A stretch of 64,000 bases of DNA, from assembly GCA_964035545.1 (NCBI GenBank), contig OZ037768.1:8795241-8859240 (forward strand), given 5' to 3'. This DNA comes from Bugula neritina. Lineage: Eukaryota > Bryozoa > Gymnolaemata > Cheilostomatida > Bugulidae. The notes beneath the pieces are model-generated. The model searched no databases, had not been told where the DNA came from, and was given only the letters and a program-made list of their open reading frames with translations. Shown here one piece after another: positions 32,177 through 45,826 of this stretch; within the stretch, counting starts at the first letter, position 1, and each line of letters starts with the position of its first letter. The position numbers and the translations under genes are program-made.

Positions 32177-35100
32177 ATGAGAACGATTTCATTTGTGGAA
32201 AGACTTGAATTAGAATTCTATGATGAAGTATGTGACAATCAACAGCAACAGGCGCTTCCTTGGAATTTATGTCAACAAGCGATAGCTTTGGGTGATGCAG
32301 ACAATGATGATGTAAGCTTGACTATAAGTTTAGTGTTGTCAACTAGTGACTTAATCATACATGTGGATCATTACTAAAAGTTTGCTAATGAAAATACTCA
32401 TGGGTAACTGGTATTTGTTTGTCGAAAACTTTGCCGCTTGAAAAACTTATGTTTTAGAACGTTTGTTGCTTTTTTTAGAGCAATGAGCTTGCAGTAGGCA
32501 CTGTCTCAGGTCGTCTCTTGATCTATAAAGGTCATGGCCACACAGCTTGGAGAACCAGTCATGAAAAACTAGGGATGGTGGGTATAATGACGGATTTACA
32601 TGTCTCATATGATTGGCTTCTTTTAATAAAGGACTGGAGAGTTATGATAGAAAATTTTCACTCACATTAATAAGCTTAATACTGATGTTAAGGTTTTAGC
32701 GAGGAAAATGATTTAATGATACCTTCTTTAAATGGTTTGTTTATTCTTATGTTGTCAAGGTTATTATGAGCTTTGATCTAACTCACAAATTATTTTGAAA
32801 TATATTTTAGAGTTTTTACTTTACTTCTGCTCTCAATTTAAATAAACTTGGTTTGTGACTTTTCCAACAGATAACTTGTGTTACTATTGGAGATGTATGC
32901 AACAAGAAACAAAACAATGTGTTTGTTCTAAGTGCTGATGGCTGGTGTAACATATTCCATATTCCTCCAAGCTCTCCGGTTAGTTGTTATGAATGAAAAT
33001 TGTTTTAGTTCATTTTACAATAATAAATTTTACTGCATATATTATTTCAACTGTTTTACATTTTTTGCAACTTAGATTATTTAAAACTAACTGTAATATA
33101 TTGCATTTATGTTGAAAGAGAACATGAACTGGAGCTTTTTAGATTAAGTTTTCATAAACATTGCTGCATTAAGATGACAATGCTATATAGTTAGTCATTC
33201 TTTAAGAATGCATAATAGTTTAAAATTAAATTATATTAATACAGATCACATGTATATTTGGAGGAAGCCACTAGCCAAAAAGGAGTTATAGTTTTAATTG
33301 AAAAATAAATCTTTTCTCCAATTAAATTACACAAGATATTTATGACTTTATTTGCTTTCAGTGACATAAACTAGCTCTTTGACCATCAAGTGTCACAGAT
33401 AGCTTTATTTGCCTTTACAGATAAATAGTGAAATATCTAGTTTTCCATTGATTTAATAAATTTAGTAAAATGTTTGTGTTTTCAGGAGGAAGTACAAGCA
33501 CCAGTTTTAAGCAATGAGATCTATTCTATGCACAGACAACATTTATCTCCAAACAGCAAATTACTAAAACTGGTGGACATTGGTATGTGGGAAAATATAT
33601 CATGTCAACTGTAAAATGTGCTTCATTCTATTTACAATAAAATAATGAGCAGTTGATAATTTACTGATTAGTTTTAGTAGTTTTGAATATTGTACCATAT
33701 TTTGTCAATTGTTACCTGATAATTGGTTTACATCCCCAATTTTTTGACCATTTATGTGGACAAAATGCCAGGCTAAGGTTTGGTGAAACTTACGCATGTA
33801 AGTAATTAAAGCTTTTATGTAATCTAGTTTTTTAGTATTGTAAAGGCTACTTTATGGAAAATTTTAGTATTTTGTTGCTCTGTATGATTTAAATAGTATT
33901 ACTGGGACATTTAATTTACCTATTAATAAACTTACCACATAGTGGTAGGTCTATTAATCATGTACCCTTTATATAAGTTTGTAAGTCAGAGTTATTTTTT
34001 GTAGAAAGCAACGGTGGTATAATTATAGCTGTTGGGTTTTCTGACCGTGTAGTGAGGACATACCGATGGTACCAGTATCTAGATGGAAAGGGAGAACTGG
34101 CTATCCTCAATAAATGGGCTTTAACAGCTCAGGTAGACTTTGCAGACTGATCTTAGACTTATCGAGCAAGGTTTAGTTCAACAAGACTGAATAATTTTAG
34201 TTTGCATAATTTTCTCACTTCCGGATATTTGATTTTGCAGATAGGCTCACTATCTCTAAAACCCACAGCTGACAACGCAAGCTTTGAGCTAATTGTGGGT
34301 CAGCCAGGCAGTACATACGTCACGTTATTTCAAAATGGGCAGTGAGTATTAATTTTGATGAAGTTTTTAGTTTACTGTAACACAATGTAGATGAAATTCT
34401 AAATGCTATTAAATTATAACTTTGTCATGATGCAAGTTGTGATGGCACTTATACTGCATTTGCTGAACTCTAAATTGCTATCTGTAGTTATAATTTAAAC
34501 TAATTGAAATAAATTTTGCCACCTATGACCTAGTTCTAAAGGGTAAATCTCAGCATCATGCACTTATTTTGTAAAGGGTGTTCTAGTTTCTTGCTTGCAG
34601 TATTGCATACAATGGTCCTGAATGCTGCAAGACACACAGTGAAACTGTTTCTGCTGAAGTAGTCAGCAATGTGCATACTGGAGATGGGAGGAGCTGTTTT
34701 GCCATGTCAACTCTAGATGGTAATGTATACTCTATTTGTAGTGTGGTGGTGAGATGTTCATTCAAAATACTATCTGTTGAAACTCTGAAATGTATTGATT
34801 CTAAGCGCTTTGTTATAATGCTTTAGGTAATTTGACTTTGTTGTATAGGTAATATCATGCTAATGGATTATAGTGGAGAGATAATATATGAAAATAGTGT
34901 GGATCATCAATTATTTGGATTAACTAAGCTAGATATTACAGTAAGTAATACAAATATATCTACCAGCTAGTGGTTCAGCTAAAGTTGCTAACTTTCCTTA
35001 ATTTGCAAATCACTTGGATGATGGTACGATGATATAACACTAGAATCTTGGAATTTTACACTTTTGAAATAAAAAAGGGCGTTTTGGTAAATGAAATAAA

Positions 35101-36350
35101 AATATTTGTGTAATATTTTTATGAATCAATAAACCCATCTCTTGTGATTTATAATTTCCTACTGGATTTGTCTTCCTATAAGCTGTGTAGCGTTGTTTAC
35201 TGAATAGGGAGATGGGCTGGAGGAAGCTATAGTGTGCTCATGGGATGGGCAAACTTATATTTTCAATGCTAACAAACAGATAGCCAAGTTTCAGTTTGAT
35301 GAACGTACTGCTGCCTTTATTGCAGGTAATTTTGACATTCTTTCAATTGTCTACAAATCGAGAGCGAAGTACTTTTGCATGGTACTGTATACAAAATTGA
35401 TATAATTATTCAGATACCATGTCAAGTTTTTTAAAACTAGTAATTCCTTTGGTAATTTTGTCAGGCAGTGAGGTGTTCAATTGCAGGTGAAAATTTTTAA
35501 ATACTATAGAATGATATGCAAATTTGACTTTGTTGAGCTTAATAAAATCAATTTTTAAGTCATCTCAATTCATAAAATTTACATCGCACTTTATACTTCA
35601 TTTTTGGAGTTTTCTCTACAGTATATTATCTACACTGAACTGAAACTATAATTATAGTTCAATGATTATCTAGATCACATTTATATGTACAATTCTCAAT
35701 GTTTGCAAGGAGCCCTTTTTAGGGAAACCAATTTTGTGAAATTAATCATACTTGAATGGTTTGTAAATTTTTGCTCAGAAGAATGGTATTGTTTTAATTA
35801 ATGTTTTGTAATTTACTAATATTATAAACTCCTGCATTTATTTTCTTATTGGTTTGGCTTTCTATACTTTGTGTGTTTATAGGTCATTATTCTGTCAGTT
35901 CTTCAAATGAACCTTGTTTAGTTTACGTCACCTTCAGTGGCAGAATCTACATCTACCATAATGTTATGCTGGCACATGTACACACCGTCAGTTTAATAGA
36001 AGAGATCGATGATAGTGAAAAGGTCAAAGAATTTCTTAGAGAGCGAAATATGACAGGTAGGCAATCACAGTATATTTTACTATACTTTTACTATTTTACT
36101 AACAATTTAAACTGATTTTTAAGAGTGAATGTATAAGCCATCGATTGCAAGAGACACCTTACACATTAGACTGTGATTGTGCAATGCTGATAGAATATAT
36201 TTCCATCACACATTAATTTAGACTCTGAGTAGAATTTTCCAGAAGCATCTTGCTAAATTGTTGCCATTTTTAGATTGTTCTCGAGAAGAAAAGAAAAAAT
36301 TATACCAGTGGTGTCTGTATGGACGTAAACCAAAGCTATGTCTAGAATAA
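32177..36350 (+). CDS. ITFG2: ITFG2, FG-GAP repeat protein of the KICSTOR complex
   Basis: Eleven exons join in phase to about 415 residues (human about 447): 32177-32311, 32479-32577, 32871-32978, 33486-33582, 34005-34132, 34241-34341, 34601-34719, 34849-34940, 35208-35325, 35883-36056, 36274-36350. The start MRTISFVERLELEF matches the vertebrate N-terminus, so ATG 32177 is chosen. Beta-propeller repeats show ALGDADNDDSNELAVGTVSG, CVTIGDVCNKKQNNVFVLSADG, GFSDRVVRTYRW, VDHQLFGLTKLDITGDG, SWDGQTYIF and PCLVYVTFSGRIYIY, all close to vertebrate ITFG2. In vertebrates ITFG2 is part of KICSTOR, which anchors GATOR1 on lysosomes and restrains mTORC1 under nutrient limitation; that role is inferred by homology. 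The C-terminus is shorter than in mammals. It ends 162 bp from the convergent EXOSC7 stop. Confidence 0.92.
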
Positions 36351-36486
36351 CAATATATATACAGCCTATTAATAATGAATACTATATTAAGATCAAAGAT
36401 ATTTATGCATTATTTTGTTTATAATTATATATATATGTACATAAAACTTATTATAATTTTTAATTAGAAATGTATTATTTTCATTG

Positions 36487-36492
36487 AATAAA
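36487..36492 (+). terminator. Candidate polyadenylation signal of ITFG2
   Basis: AATAAA 137 bases after the ITFG2 stop and 20 bases before the end of the opposing EXOSC7 coding region, so the two 3' ends probably overlap. Confidence 0.5.
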
Positions 36493-36512
36493 AAAAAATA
36501 ATGGAACCCTTT

Positions 36513-39500
36513 TCAGTGAAGAAAGCCCATGTATTTTCTGTTTGTTATACTAGATTCTTCCTTTAGTTTGTTTAGTAACGCTTCATTCAGTGATATTCCA
36601 ATTTCTCTGGAAGTCTACAAAATTACATTTTTTATAAAAACATGCGCACAGCACAAAATAATGGTGTATGTTTTGTCAACATTTCCATGTATTCTCTTGA
36701 TAAATAATGCAAGAAAGTATCCTAATTTGCATGTTTAGAGTGTTCAAATATTTATGATACTATCTACCACAATTCTCTATAGAATACGCTGAGCAAAATA
36801 CTGACCGAAACCATCTCAGCTATGCTTTCTGGTAGCAGACTACCAGCGCCTACTTTCCTTGTACTTGTAATATGACCGGTGCGTGTTACGGAGACAACAA
36901 GTCTACATAATGAGCACACCTCTTCTTCTACTGATGGATCTATTACGTGAGATTTTCCAATCTAAAGTACAAACATAATTAGACTCAAAACTAATTAGTC
37001 TGTATTAATACGAGAAAATTAGTTGCAGGAGTTAGAGCATTTGGCTTAGTAAACACGAAGTCATGGGTTTGAACCCCAGTAAAGGTCATTGGTGATGTTT
37101 AGGAAGAGCATCCAGTCATAATTGCTTCTGTGCGACACATGAATAAGTCCTTAGCCAGCTTTAAAAAAGCCCTTTCTATCAGGGGTTCTCACAGATAGTG
37201 ACTATAAACTTGTGTGAGTGAGTATGAAAAAAATAGTTCAGCAGAGTTAATTTTAGTTGCATAAATAACAGAAAAGCTAGAAGCATCAGCTAAATAAGTT
37301 GCCAGTAACTGTGAATAACGCTAACAAACCTTGCAACATGTGACTAAAATAGGGCAATTTTCTACATCAATTTCATAATAGTCGAATGGATCATCAGATA
37401 AATCTATTTCAACCTGACCTTCTTCATTGGTAGTGAGAGTGAGGTTTGGTATTCTACAAAGTATAGAATAACCATCAAAAAAGAGCAGCCGTGACCTATC
37501 AACATACCACTTTAAATACAAACCATATGCTGTACAAAATGTGATGAAGAGTAAATTGTATTATAAAATTGTGCAACTTAATATTGTTATACTGAAGCTA
37601 ACTAAAGCGTTAGAAAAATTATTTTTTAGCAAGATATCTTTAGCAGCCATAGCTAAATAAAAATAAATTTTATAACAGAAAATCTGGTTTTATTTTCATA
37701 AATATGATCATACGCTTCAATATATCATGCTGTGCATAGTAAAAAATTAATGGTAAATTATCAAAAAAAATTTAAATTTCATCAAATTGAAATATGATTT
37801 TCAAAATCACTTATCGGACAAATCATCACATTTTGAGCTAGAAACCACAAGCTCATTTTGTAAGATGCTAAATCAAGTGACTAATATCAAATAAAATAAA
37901 GAATACAAATAAACCTTCAGCTATGTAATTTTGAGTATTTAAAAATCTTTGAGTTTTTGCTGCATCAAGTGTTTTTTTTTCAAAATATGTACAGAATTGT
38001 GGAAGATGATATATTCAATATACTCTGTCTCAAAAGTTTTATGCAGAATAAGCTTACTTTGTGTCATAGAGAGCTGACTTCACAGCTAAAGAGACTGCAT
38101 CGTAGAGATTGCCACCAACTTCTAGAAGCTGTAAAAAAAACAGACCATGTACATAGTAACAAACACTCAGGTGACATATTTTAATACAAATGTAAAGTTA
38201 TATAAACCTTTAAACCTACCAAAACATCAATGTATAGAATCCAACAGTGTTGTCCATCAGCAATGCACAGCTTTCTCATATCTAATGTGTTCTTGTCACC
38301 ATATGCTTGTGATAACATGCTAGCAATATCATTTGCCAACTCCTCACCGCCACGCCCCTCAAACTTAGGATTCGCGTTAGCAGAACTAAAATTTATATTC
38401 AGTGCCCTCATAATCTGTACCAATAAGACAAAGTAAACTAATGCAGCATAAAGTATCAGCAGATTTACCTATGAGCCAGAATTTCATTCGATATCACTCA
38501 CCAATCTACAAAGAACTCCAAATTGCCTTCATTGGGCTTTCGTAAAGCTGGAACACCCAATTCAGCCTTCACACCAACCAAAATGTCTGTATTTGCCTGC
38601 AAATATTCAAGACTGTCCAGTAAAATAAATATAACTCTCATGCGCTACCTAGAGAGATGGAATATATAGAAAATATGAAACGCTCCCACATTATAGCCTA
38701 AAATTACATTTTATAAACTTCATGAAGAAAAATTAAGATTACAACTGCTTATCATAATTTATAATGCTTTGGGTGGCAATATAAATTTTTGGGCATTTGA
38801 CAACCAAAATAGTGTAAACAGGAGATTAAACAAGCAAGTTGATTTTCATTGACCGGTACCAAATATGGGTAGGTGGCAAAAACCTTACAAACACTGAATG
38901 CAAGTGTGAAAATTTTTAAAAGTCAATTTGTGTAACTAAGTCAGCATTTGAGGTCATGTGACAGGGAGCTATTACTGCATCCTACTATATGACTAGCCAA
39001 CAAGGTGATACACAAAGTGACACACAAAGGTTAAAACTCTACTCACCATCCTAACACGAGCTGAACCTGATGCATTACTCACTGTTCCTGTTTCTATTTC
39101 AAAAGATCTATATTCTAAACAGCTCCGTCCATCTATTCTAACATTGTCCTATAACACTCAGTAATTTAGTTAAATAGCAACTTATATGATTTCATGATTT
39201 TAAGCCTGTTAAATAATTCATATTGAACATAGTAATAAAACACACTGGCATATGTTTGCATAGTTGGCATTACTATTTCTATTTTATTATCATTGTCTAT
39301 ATAACCATCAATAGAAATTGTTATTTTTTATATGACTGTAAGAAAAAAATACTATTATAACATTAGTTGCTAATCATTGGCTACAATAAATACTGTTGCA
39401 ATATTTGCTCACTCAAACTTACAGTTCAGCTACAATTAAGGTCTGAGCGTGATTTAGAAATTCTTCTTATTACTAAGGTTACCATATACAATCACAAACA

Positions 39501-39842
39501 TGATATTAGTGAGGTTACTGTGACTGTATAAAACAATTACAATTATATTATAGGCACAGAGTTATATGCAATAAAAAAATTTTGCTTATAGAATTTTACC
39601 GACAATTTTTTTTTCTATTCATTAAATTGAGTAAATCAGTTGTTAATATAATACTAAGAAGTCTGGATAAATATTGGCGGTGAAATGAGAAGACAACTGC
39701 AGTTGGCATTCAGAATACGCAGGCTTGCAACCTCTTCATTATAATTAATAATAAAAGTCTTACTATAAGTATATCTATGCCTTACCTCAACGCCATGCAC
39801 AATGAAGATTTTTTCAGCCTGGCTCAGTAAGACTTCGGCCAT
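36513..39842 (-). CDS. EXOSC7: EXOSC7/RRP42, exosome core subunit
   Basis: Eight minus-strand exons join in phase to about 290 residues (human 291): 39842-39786, 39148-39047, 38596-38502, 38385-38220, 38128-38058, 37453-37330, 36961-36806, 36614-36513. The N-terminus MAEVLLSQAEKIFIVHG, then NVRIDGRSCLEYR, SGSARVRM, DILVGVKAELG, KPNEGNLEFFVD, FEGRGGEEL, GGNLYDAVSLAVK and IDLSDDPFDY follow human EXOSC7 along its length. It is an RNase PH-fold subunit of the RNA exosome ring, which processes and degrades RNA in nucleus and cytoplasm. Animal ring subunits of this class are thought to be catalytically inactive scaffolds. The penultimate exon uses a GTCAGT donor; the last exon, TSREIGISLNEALLNKLKEE, matches the family's C-terminal helix. 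It is tail-to-tail with ITFG2 and head-to-head with MDH1B. Confidence 0.93.
37021..37233 (+). mobile_element. tRNA-derived SINE, copy 1
   Basis: The tRNA-like head has an A-box-like TTAGAGCATTTGG and a B-box GGTTTGAACCC (37066-37076). The body, GGTCATTGGTGATGT and GGAAGAGCATCCAGTCATAA, and the tail, AGTCCTTAG...CTTTAAAAAA...ATCAGGGG...ACTATAAACTTG then GTGAGTGAGT, are shared with the copies at 52165 and 53326. It lies in an EXOSC7 intron. Confidence 0.8.
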
Positions 39843-41948
39843 TATTTTTACTCACTGCCAAGAAACTTTAAAAGCTAAAAAGAGATTTATTGTTAGTCCT
39901 ACAGTATCTATAGCCAGCAATTGAAATACCAATTCCAACATATGAATATGAGTAGATAGCAGGTTGAAATTGATATTAGCTGAATCATTATGAAGTGACC
40001 ACGGCTGTCAAATTTTAGTGAAACTGAATACTTAGCAATGCAAATTGCTTGTTTCAAGGTATCACCATACAAATAGTTTAATGTTTAATTATTCAAGACT
40101 GATATGAACATTTAAGTTAGCTTAAATTTGAATTCCAATGTGAAACCAAATAATTTTTAAATGAACTGCAATATGAATATATAGCCAAAGGCCTACTACT
40201 AAATGAGGAAAATTTTCAGAGCAATGGAAATCAGCTAATGCCACATCTACAGATAAAGATGCTGCTGACCAAGATCATAAACATCTAAAACTAAAAGAAT
40301 ATATTTAAAATGATGATGCAATAAGTTTATGATATTGAATTTGATTGGAATCAGACATAGTCAACTAGTGATATACTCACTTGAAGTTGAAATAAATAAT
40401 CATATTGATATTGATATTCAATATTTATAATACAAAATTAAATACCAATATGAATATCAATTAGACAGTTAGTGAATATGAAATTGAATATAGATATTAT
40501 AATTATAATACAATTATAAATATTAAATTTAATTATAATAATTAACATTTAAATACTCATAGTCATATAATAGTAATAGTAATTACTTATTTACTAAGAC
40601 TAAGACTAAGAGTAATACTAATAGCAATAACATAACTATTACTACTACTATTAGTATTAGTATTAGTATTCGTAAATACTAAATAGTATTACTATTAGTA
40701 TTACTATTAGTATTACTCATACTATTAGCATTACTATTTATTCATTATTGATTTTACTTTTAGTAATACTAACAGTAATATTACTAATACCAATAGTAAT
40801 ACTAATAGTAATAGTAATACTAATAGTAATTCTAATAGTAATAGACTAATACTAATAGTAATAGTAATACTAATACTAATAGTAATAGTAATACTAATAG
40901 TAATAGTAATACTCATACTGATACTGACAGTGATACTTCAAGTTCACTATCAATTCATTATGATAAAGTGATTATGATTATTATTATTAATATCATAGTA
41001 TTACTATTAGTATTAGTATTACTATAACTATTAGTAGTAAATTAGTGATACTGATAGTGATACTCAGTCTGAGTCATACTCATACTGATAATGTTACCTA
41101 TAGCCTTTACTAATACTAATAGTAATTATCTTTTCCAGTTCAGTGGTAACACATGTCTGAATTCACGTGCGTCTTCTAATTGGTGAATGAAATAACCTAC
41201 TCGCTTGTTTATTGCCTTGTAAATTTGCAGAGTTCGAATATGCAGCGTGATAATATATAACCCCCTGCGAATGCCCAACGACTACATCCATTCACGACTC
41301 CATTTCTACGAAAAGAAAAACGCAATAATTATCATTACAATAATAATATTATTATGGTTATGATAAATTATAATAATTACAATTTTTTGCGTGACGCATA
41401 TTATGATTTATTGAACAATTGTTTGTAATTGCATTGTTATTTGATGCGTTTCAGCAAAATTATTTCTGTATTTTAAATTTTTTGTTCCTTTCGATTAGAA
41501 ATAGTTAGTTAGGCCATAACTCACAACGTTCTATTCAAAAATTACTAGTTTGCCTGAGTTGTCTCCTCATGGTCATAAACACGCAACTCGCGAAGTTTAT
41601 AAGCGCCTATAGCCTGAATTTGAAATAGGCTATCCTAAGAAAGGCTTAAAATTGAAAATTATTTTATTTTTTGTTTAATAATAAAAAAATTGCAAATTTG
41701 CTAATATAAATTATACTTACTGACTTGTCAATATAATTATTTGCGCGAATAATTCACAGTTTCTATAGCGACAAATACACCGGAAACCTTCGCAAGTAAA
41801 CTTTAATCTGCATATGGCATTGGCTTGATAGTTGTAATATTGCTTTAAAGCAAATTTTATTAGGGTTTAAATGTTTGTTGCAAAGTATTTTATGTCCTAA
41901 AAATTTGATTAAATTAGGCTCTGAAGCAGTTCTATCAAAAATCGACAG
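39843..41948. other. Bidirectional intergenic region between EXOSC7 and MDH1B
   Basis: The 2.1 kb between two divergent start codons must hold both promoters. It contains a dense degenerate ACTAAT-type tract (about 40556-41115). No clear promoter element is readable. The short open frame on the minus strand at 40734-40916 is only the repeat read as Ser-Ile-Thr. Confidence 0.6.
40556..41115. repeat. Degenerate ACTAAT/AGTAAT tract
   Basis: Long runs of TACTAATAGTAATAG, TATTAGTATTACT and inverted versions; the most regular tract in the window. It lies between the divergent EXOSC7 and MDH1B starts. Confidence 0.85.
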
Positions 41949-44900
41949 ATGGCTAAGCTAGTAATAGCAGGTAAGAAAATAGTTATACTAATAGTAATAG
42001 TAATACTAATAGTAATACTAATAGTAATTTACTTATAAGTTATAGTTGTTCCTATTACTATTAGTAATACTGTATTGGTATTAGGCTATTACTATTAATA
42101 AATTACTATTAGTTATCTCTATTAATATTAGTATTAGTTAGTAGTTACTGCAGTTGCTAATAAAATAATGCAAAAATGCTTTCTAGTTTAAATTAATTTA
42201 TTATTTTAATAAACTAAGTAAATCTGAAAAAGTTCACTGATGTTGATATAATAGCAGTTAAGAGTAGATGCATGGTGGCACCATGCTTGCTTTTTAGTTA
42301 TTGCACTGATTGAAAATCTGTGCAATCTATGGTAAACAAGTGTTTTATATTGCAATTTTCTATTATATACAATGAGCACTTGGGATTCTAATTACATTAA
42401 CTTTAAGCCACTTCCAATTATTTTATATCTGTTAAACTGTGTAGGTAGATCGGACTGCCCTTATTATGCTAAAGTAGAACTATTGGCTGATCGGTTGGCA
42501 AACTCTGTAAATTGCTGTGATGTTCATAAAATAGTAAAGACACCTGAAGAATGGGAGGTAGGGATTTTAATGTTTCAATAATCAAAATATTCTGCTTGCA
42601 CTGTACTTATCAGTTAGAGATAATTATTAAATTATTTTATTTAAACAATAACTCAACTGAACTAATTTTAGTATTTTGCAAAATTGTCAGTACGCAGGAA
42701 ACTGGCTGCATTTTTATATATATTTATTTTATTAAGAGATGGGTTAAAAAAGAGTGTGAAGAGAGAAAGTTTGACTATGAGAAGTCTCCACTAATATGGC
42801 GAGAGTTAGTGGATAGAGGCGGCAAAGGTATATTAATTGGCGGTGCGAATGAGTTCCAGGAGTATGTACTGGGCTATTATGGCATAAAATCAGACTTGTG
42901 CACTTCTGATGTAACAAAGGTAACTATTGGCTATTGCTCATAGCATAAACTTTTTATATAAATCATTTATGGATACAACATTTTCAATAGCTTTAGTTAT
43001 ATGTCATCTGTTATTATACATGGTTAAACTTATAGATATCAGCTGAAAACATGTCTACCAAAAAAGAAACAGATAAAGAGTTAGAAGAGTTCAAAAGTCT
43101 CAGTAAACCCATGAAAGTTTGCATATCTAATGCAGGATCACCAGTGAGCTACCATTTATTGAATTCTATAGCATCCGGGGAGATCTTTGGCACTGAACAG
43201 GAACTAATAGTAAACCTTTTAGGAAATGATGATGAACTCACGCAGCTTAATGGAGTGCAAATGGAGGCGATGGATCTAGCTCACAATGTTTTGAGAGGAG
43301 TTACAGTAACCTCAGATCCTAGAGAGGCTTTTGCCGCCTGTGAAGCTGTAATAATGCTAGATCAACTGATGCGAGAAGACGGAGAACCTGAGGATATTTG
43401 GTTAAAACGAAATACCGACAATTTTGTTAACTGTATTGCTGTAATGGATGAACTGTGTAAACCTACAGTAAAAGTACTGATTGCTGGGATTGGCCCAATC
43501 AACACATCGCTCTACGTTGTGCTTCAGCATATAAAGAACATTGACAAGAAAAATATTATCACAATGCCGCGATTGATTGAAAATCAGGCTAAAGCTATAA
43601 TAGCCCAGAAAGTTCATGTTAAAACTAGTGATGTGGTGGATGTTATCACATGGGGAGACAATCAACACTACTTTTGTGACTTGGATAAAGCACGAGTGCA
43701 CAATCATGATGGGCCAATATGGGGGCCACCTAGCTATTCCAGACTGGCGAATATACTTGTAAGTCTGTAATACCTTGGCAATGCTTGTACCTTACATACA
43801 TGTATCAACACATGGCCATTCATAGCTCAAATATAACAAAAACTTGATATTTTACATTATATCAACATGATGATGAATAGAACGTTGATAGATTTTGTTG
43901 ATATAATAGTTTTGCTGTTATATATTTTAATGGAGAGATTTAAAAGTTGGATTTTACTAAAATATATCTGTAAACAGTAATTTAATTCACGCTATTTTTA
44001 ATTATAAAATATGTTTTTAATAGCCTGCCTAATTAAGTTTTGATCTCTAAATTGGTGTAACAGTGTTACCATTTGTAGATGTTAAATTATTTGATTAGAT
44101 TCATGAAGAGCAATGGCTTTCTAAGGAGTTTTCAGAGCTGCTTGAAAAAAGATACACACTGGAGCAAGACAGCATGAAGCATGTGCCAGCATTTGCTCAT
44201 GCAGCTGCAATCAATACTCTGATGCAACAATGGTGGTCCGGCTCCCCGGGTGACCAAATAGTCACACTCGGTGTAGTGTCAGAAGGTAATGCAAAATATT
44301 TTATTTAGTTAATTTCCAGTCATTTTTATTAAAGAAAGCAGTGTAGAAATTATCCCACTTGTTATTTAATTCTTAATTGTGTTTTTTTTGTACTATAAAA
44401 CACTATAGGATTAAACTCAATAGGTGAATACTGTCAGATTGTGGTGCGCTGCGTGTAATTTTTTAATAGTCTTACTAGAACTTATTGTGTTATAGGATGG
44501 TATGATGTACCGGAGGGACTAGTGTTTAACTTTCCAGCCAAATTCTTACCTAATGGCTGCTATGAGGTAACCCCAGATGTGGACCTGACAGAAGACTCAA
44601 AGCTAAAAGTAAAAGAATGTGTAGATGTAAGAATCATTTGCATATGATGTATGCAGTCATTAAATTGAAAAAATCATTTAGTCAATTTTTAAAATTTTCA
44701 TTTGGTGTCTGTGTGGTTAGTATGCAATGATAGCTAATTTTTCACCATATCCATTTCAGTCCTTGCAGATAGTGAGATTTAATAATCGTAGTGTTATGCT
44801 TTTGGTGTGTTTAGTACTTGCTGGAGCGACGATACCAACTGTTTCCAGACCAGCGGCCGCCTCCACCACCTGAGCCAGAGAAACCGGAAGAAGTAATTGA

Positions 44901-45826
44901 GTCTCCTCACCCACCAACGATGACCCCCATTAAAGAAGAAACCGATTTGGAACTGAAACCATCCGCAGGTAAAAATGGTTTTTAAATAATTTTTTAAATT
45001 TTTTATATTATGTGAACTTAAATAACTCACTAAGTTAGAATGCAGCTCTTAGACAGATCAATTTACATCCTATGAATTTCAATGTAACTACAACCTTTTG
45101 TATAATCTGAAACTTCCACTCAACAATCTTGCTATAAATTTGTATTGTGTATATATTTGAAGTCAAACTCGTGTAGAGCTTCGTGGGTAAGTGTTTCAAA
45201 AATGGCTGCTGTGTAAACTTTATTTGTAGTCTATAAGTTTTGGTGCATGTTCAGCATGCGGATGTGCTTGATTTTTCCAATACTTTCTCTGTACATCGTA
45301 TGCATGTTTGTGGCATATGCCAAGCTCTAGTATTTTTAGTTTGTCATTTTTCATGTGCATGTGCTTACTAAGTAATTCATAGGTACAGGTCACCAAGACT
45401 AATTCAGATTCCTCCACACTTAAAAAACTCAATTCTTCTACCTATGCATTTTTTCTTTTCTTATAGTTTTCACCTTTCATAATAAGTTTCATCTTTCAAC
45501 AAATTATACTTTGAGCACTACAAAAACTGTTCTTGAAAAACTAAATAACTTTTTTCGTTCCCATTAAATCTCAAATCAGAAAATAAAAACTGAATAAGCT
45601 GAACAGTGAATTCAATCTCTTCTATGTAGATGAGTCATCATCAGAGACGCCAAGTGACACAGATATGCACCAGACAACATCTGCTGAGCCATCTTTGGCA
45701 AAGATAAACGAGGATGTTGAGCCAGTAGAGGATGGAGACAACTCCGGACAGCTTCCTCCTACTCAGCCCACTGATGATAATGTGACGATGGAGAAACCTG
45801 ATGTAGCAGACCCTCCACAGCAGTAA
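41949..45826 (+). CDS. MDH1B: MDH1B, malate-dehydrogenase-like protein 1B
   Basis: Eight exons join in phase to about 569 residues: 41949-41970, 42445-42557, 42737-42919, 43036-43758, 44099-44285, 44496-44626, 44815-44968, 45630-45826. MAKLVIAGRSDCPYYAKVE, then SPLIWRELVDRGGKG and GGANEFQEY, are the N-terminal extension typical of MDH1B. The dehydrogenase fold follows, with a degenerate nucleotide loop (NAGSPVSYHLLNSIASGEIFG) and IWGPPSYSRLANI. Where active cytosolic MDH has WGNHS with the catalytic histidine, this protein reads WGDNQHYF, so malate oxidation is doubtful, as in vertebrate MDH1B. The last 120 residues are acidic and Pro-rich (RPPPPPEPEKPEE). In vertebrates MDH1B is mostly expressed in ciliated tissue and testis, as I recall; its role is unclear. 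A poly(A) signal lies at 45988-45993. Confidence 0.92.
41976..42145. repeat. Degenerate ACTAAT tract in MDH1B intron 1
   Basis: Runs of ACTAATAGTAAT begin a few bases after the first MDH1B exon (41949-41970). Confidence 0.8.

Noticed and set aside
37025-37080. A possible tRNA gene with a GGTTTGAACCC box
   Set aside because: The acceptor stem does not pair, and the sequence continues into a repeat body shared with the 52165 copy, so it is the head of a SINE.
40734-40916. Minus-strand open frame rich in Ser-Ile-Thr
   Set aside because: It is the hexamer repeat tract read in frame, with no splice or codon signal.
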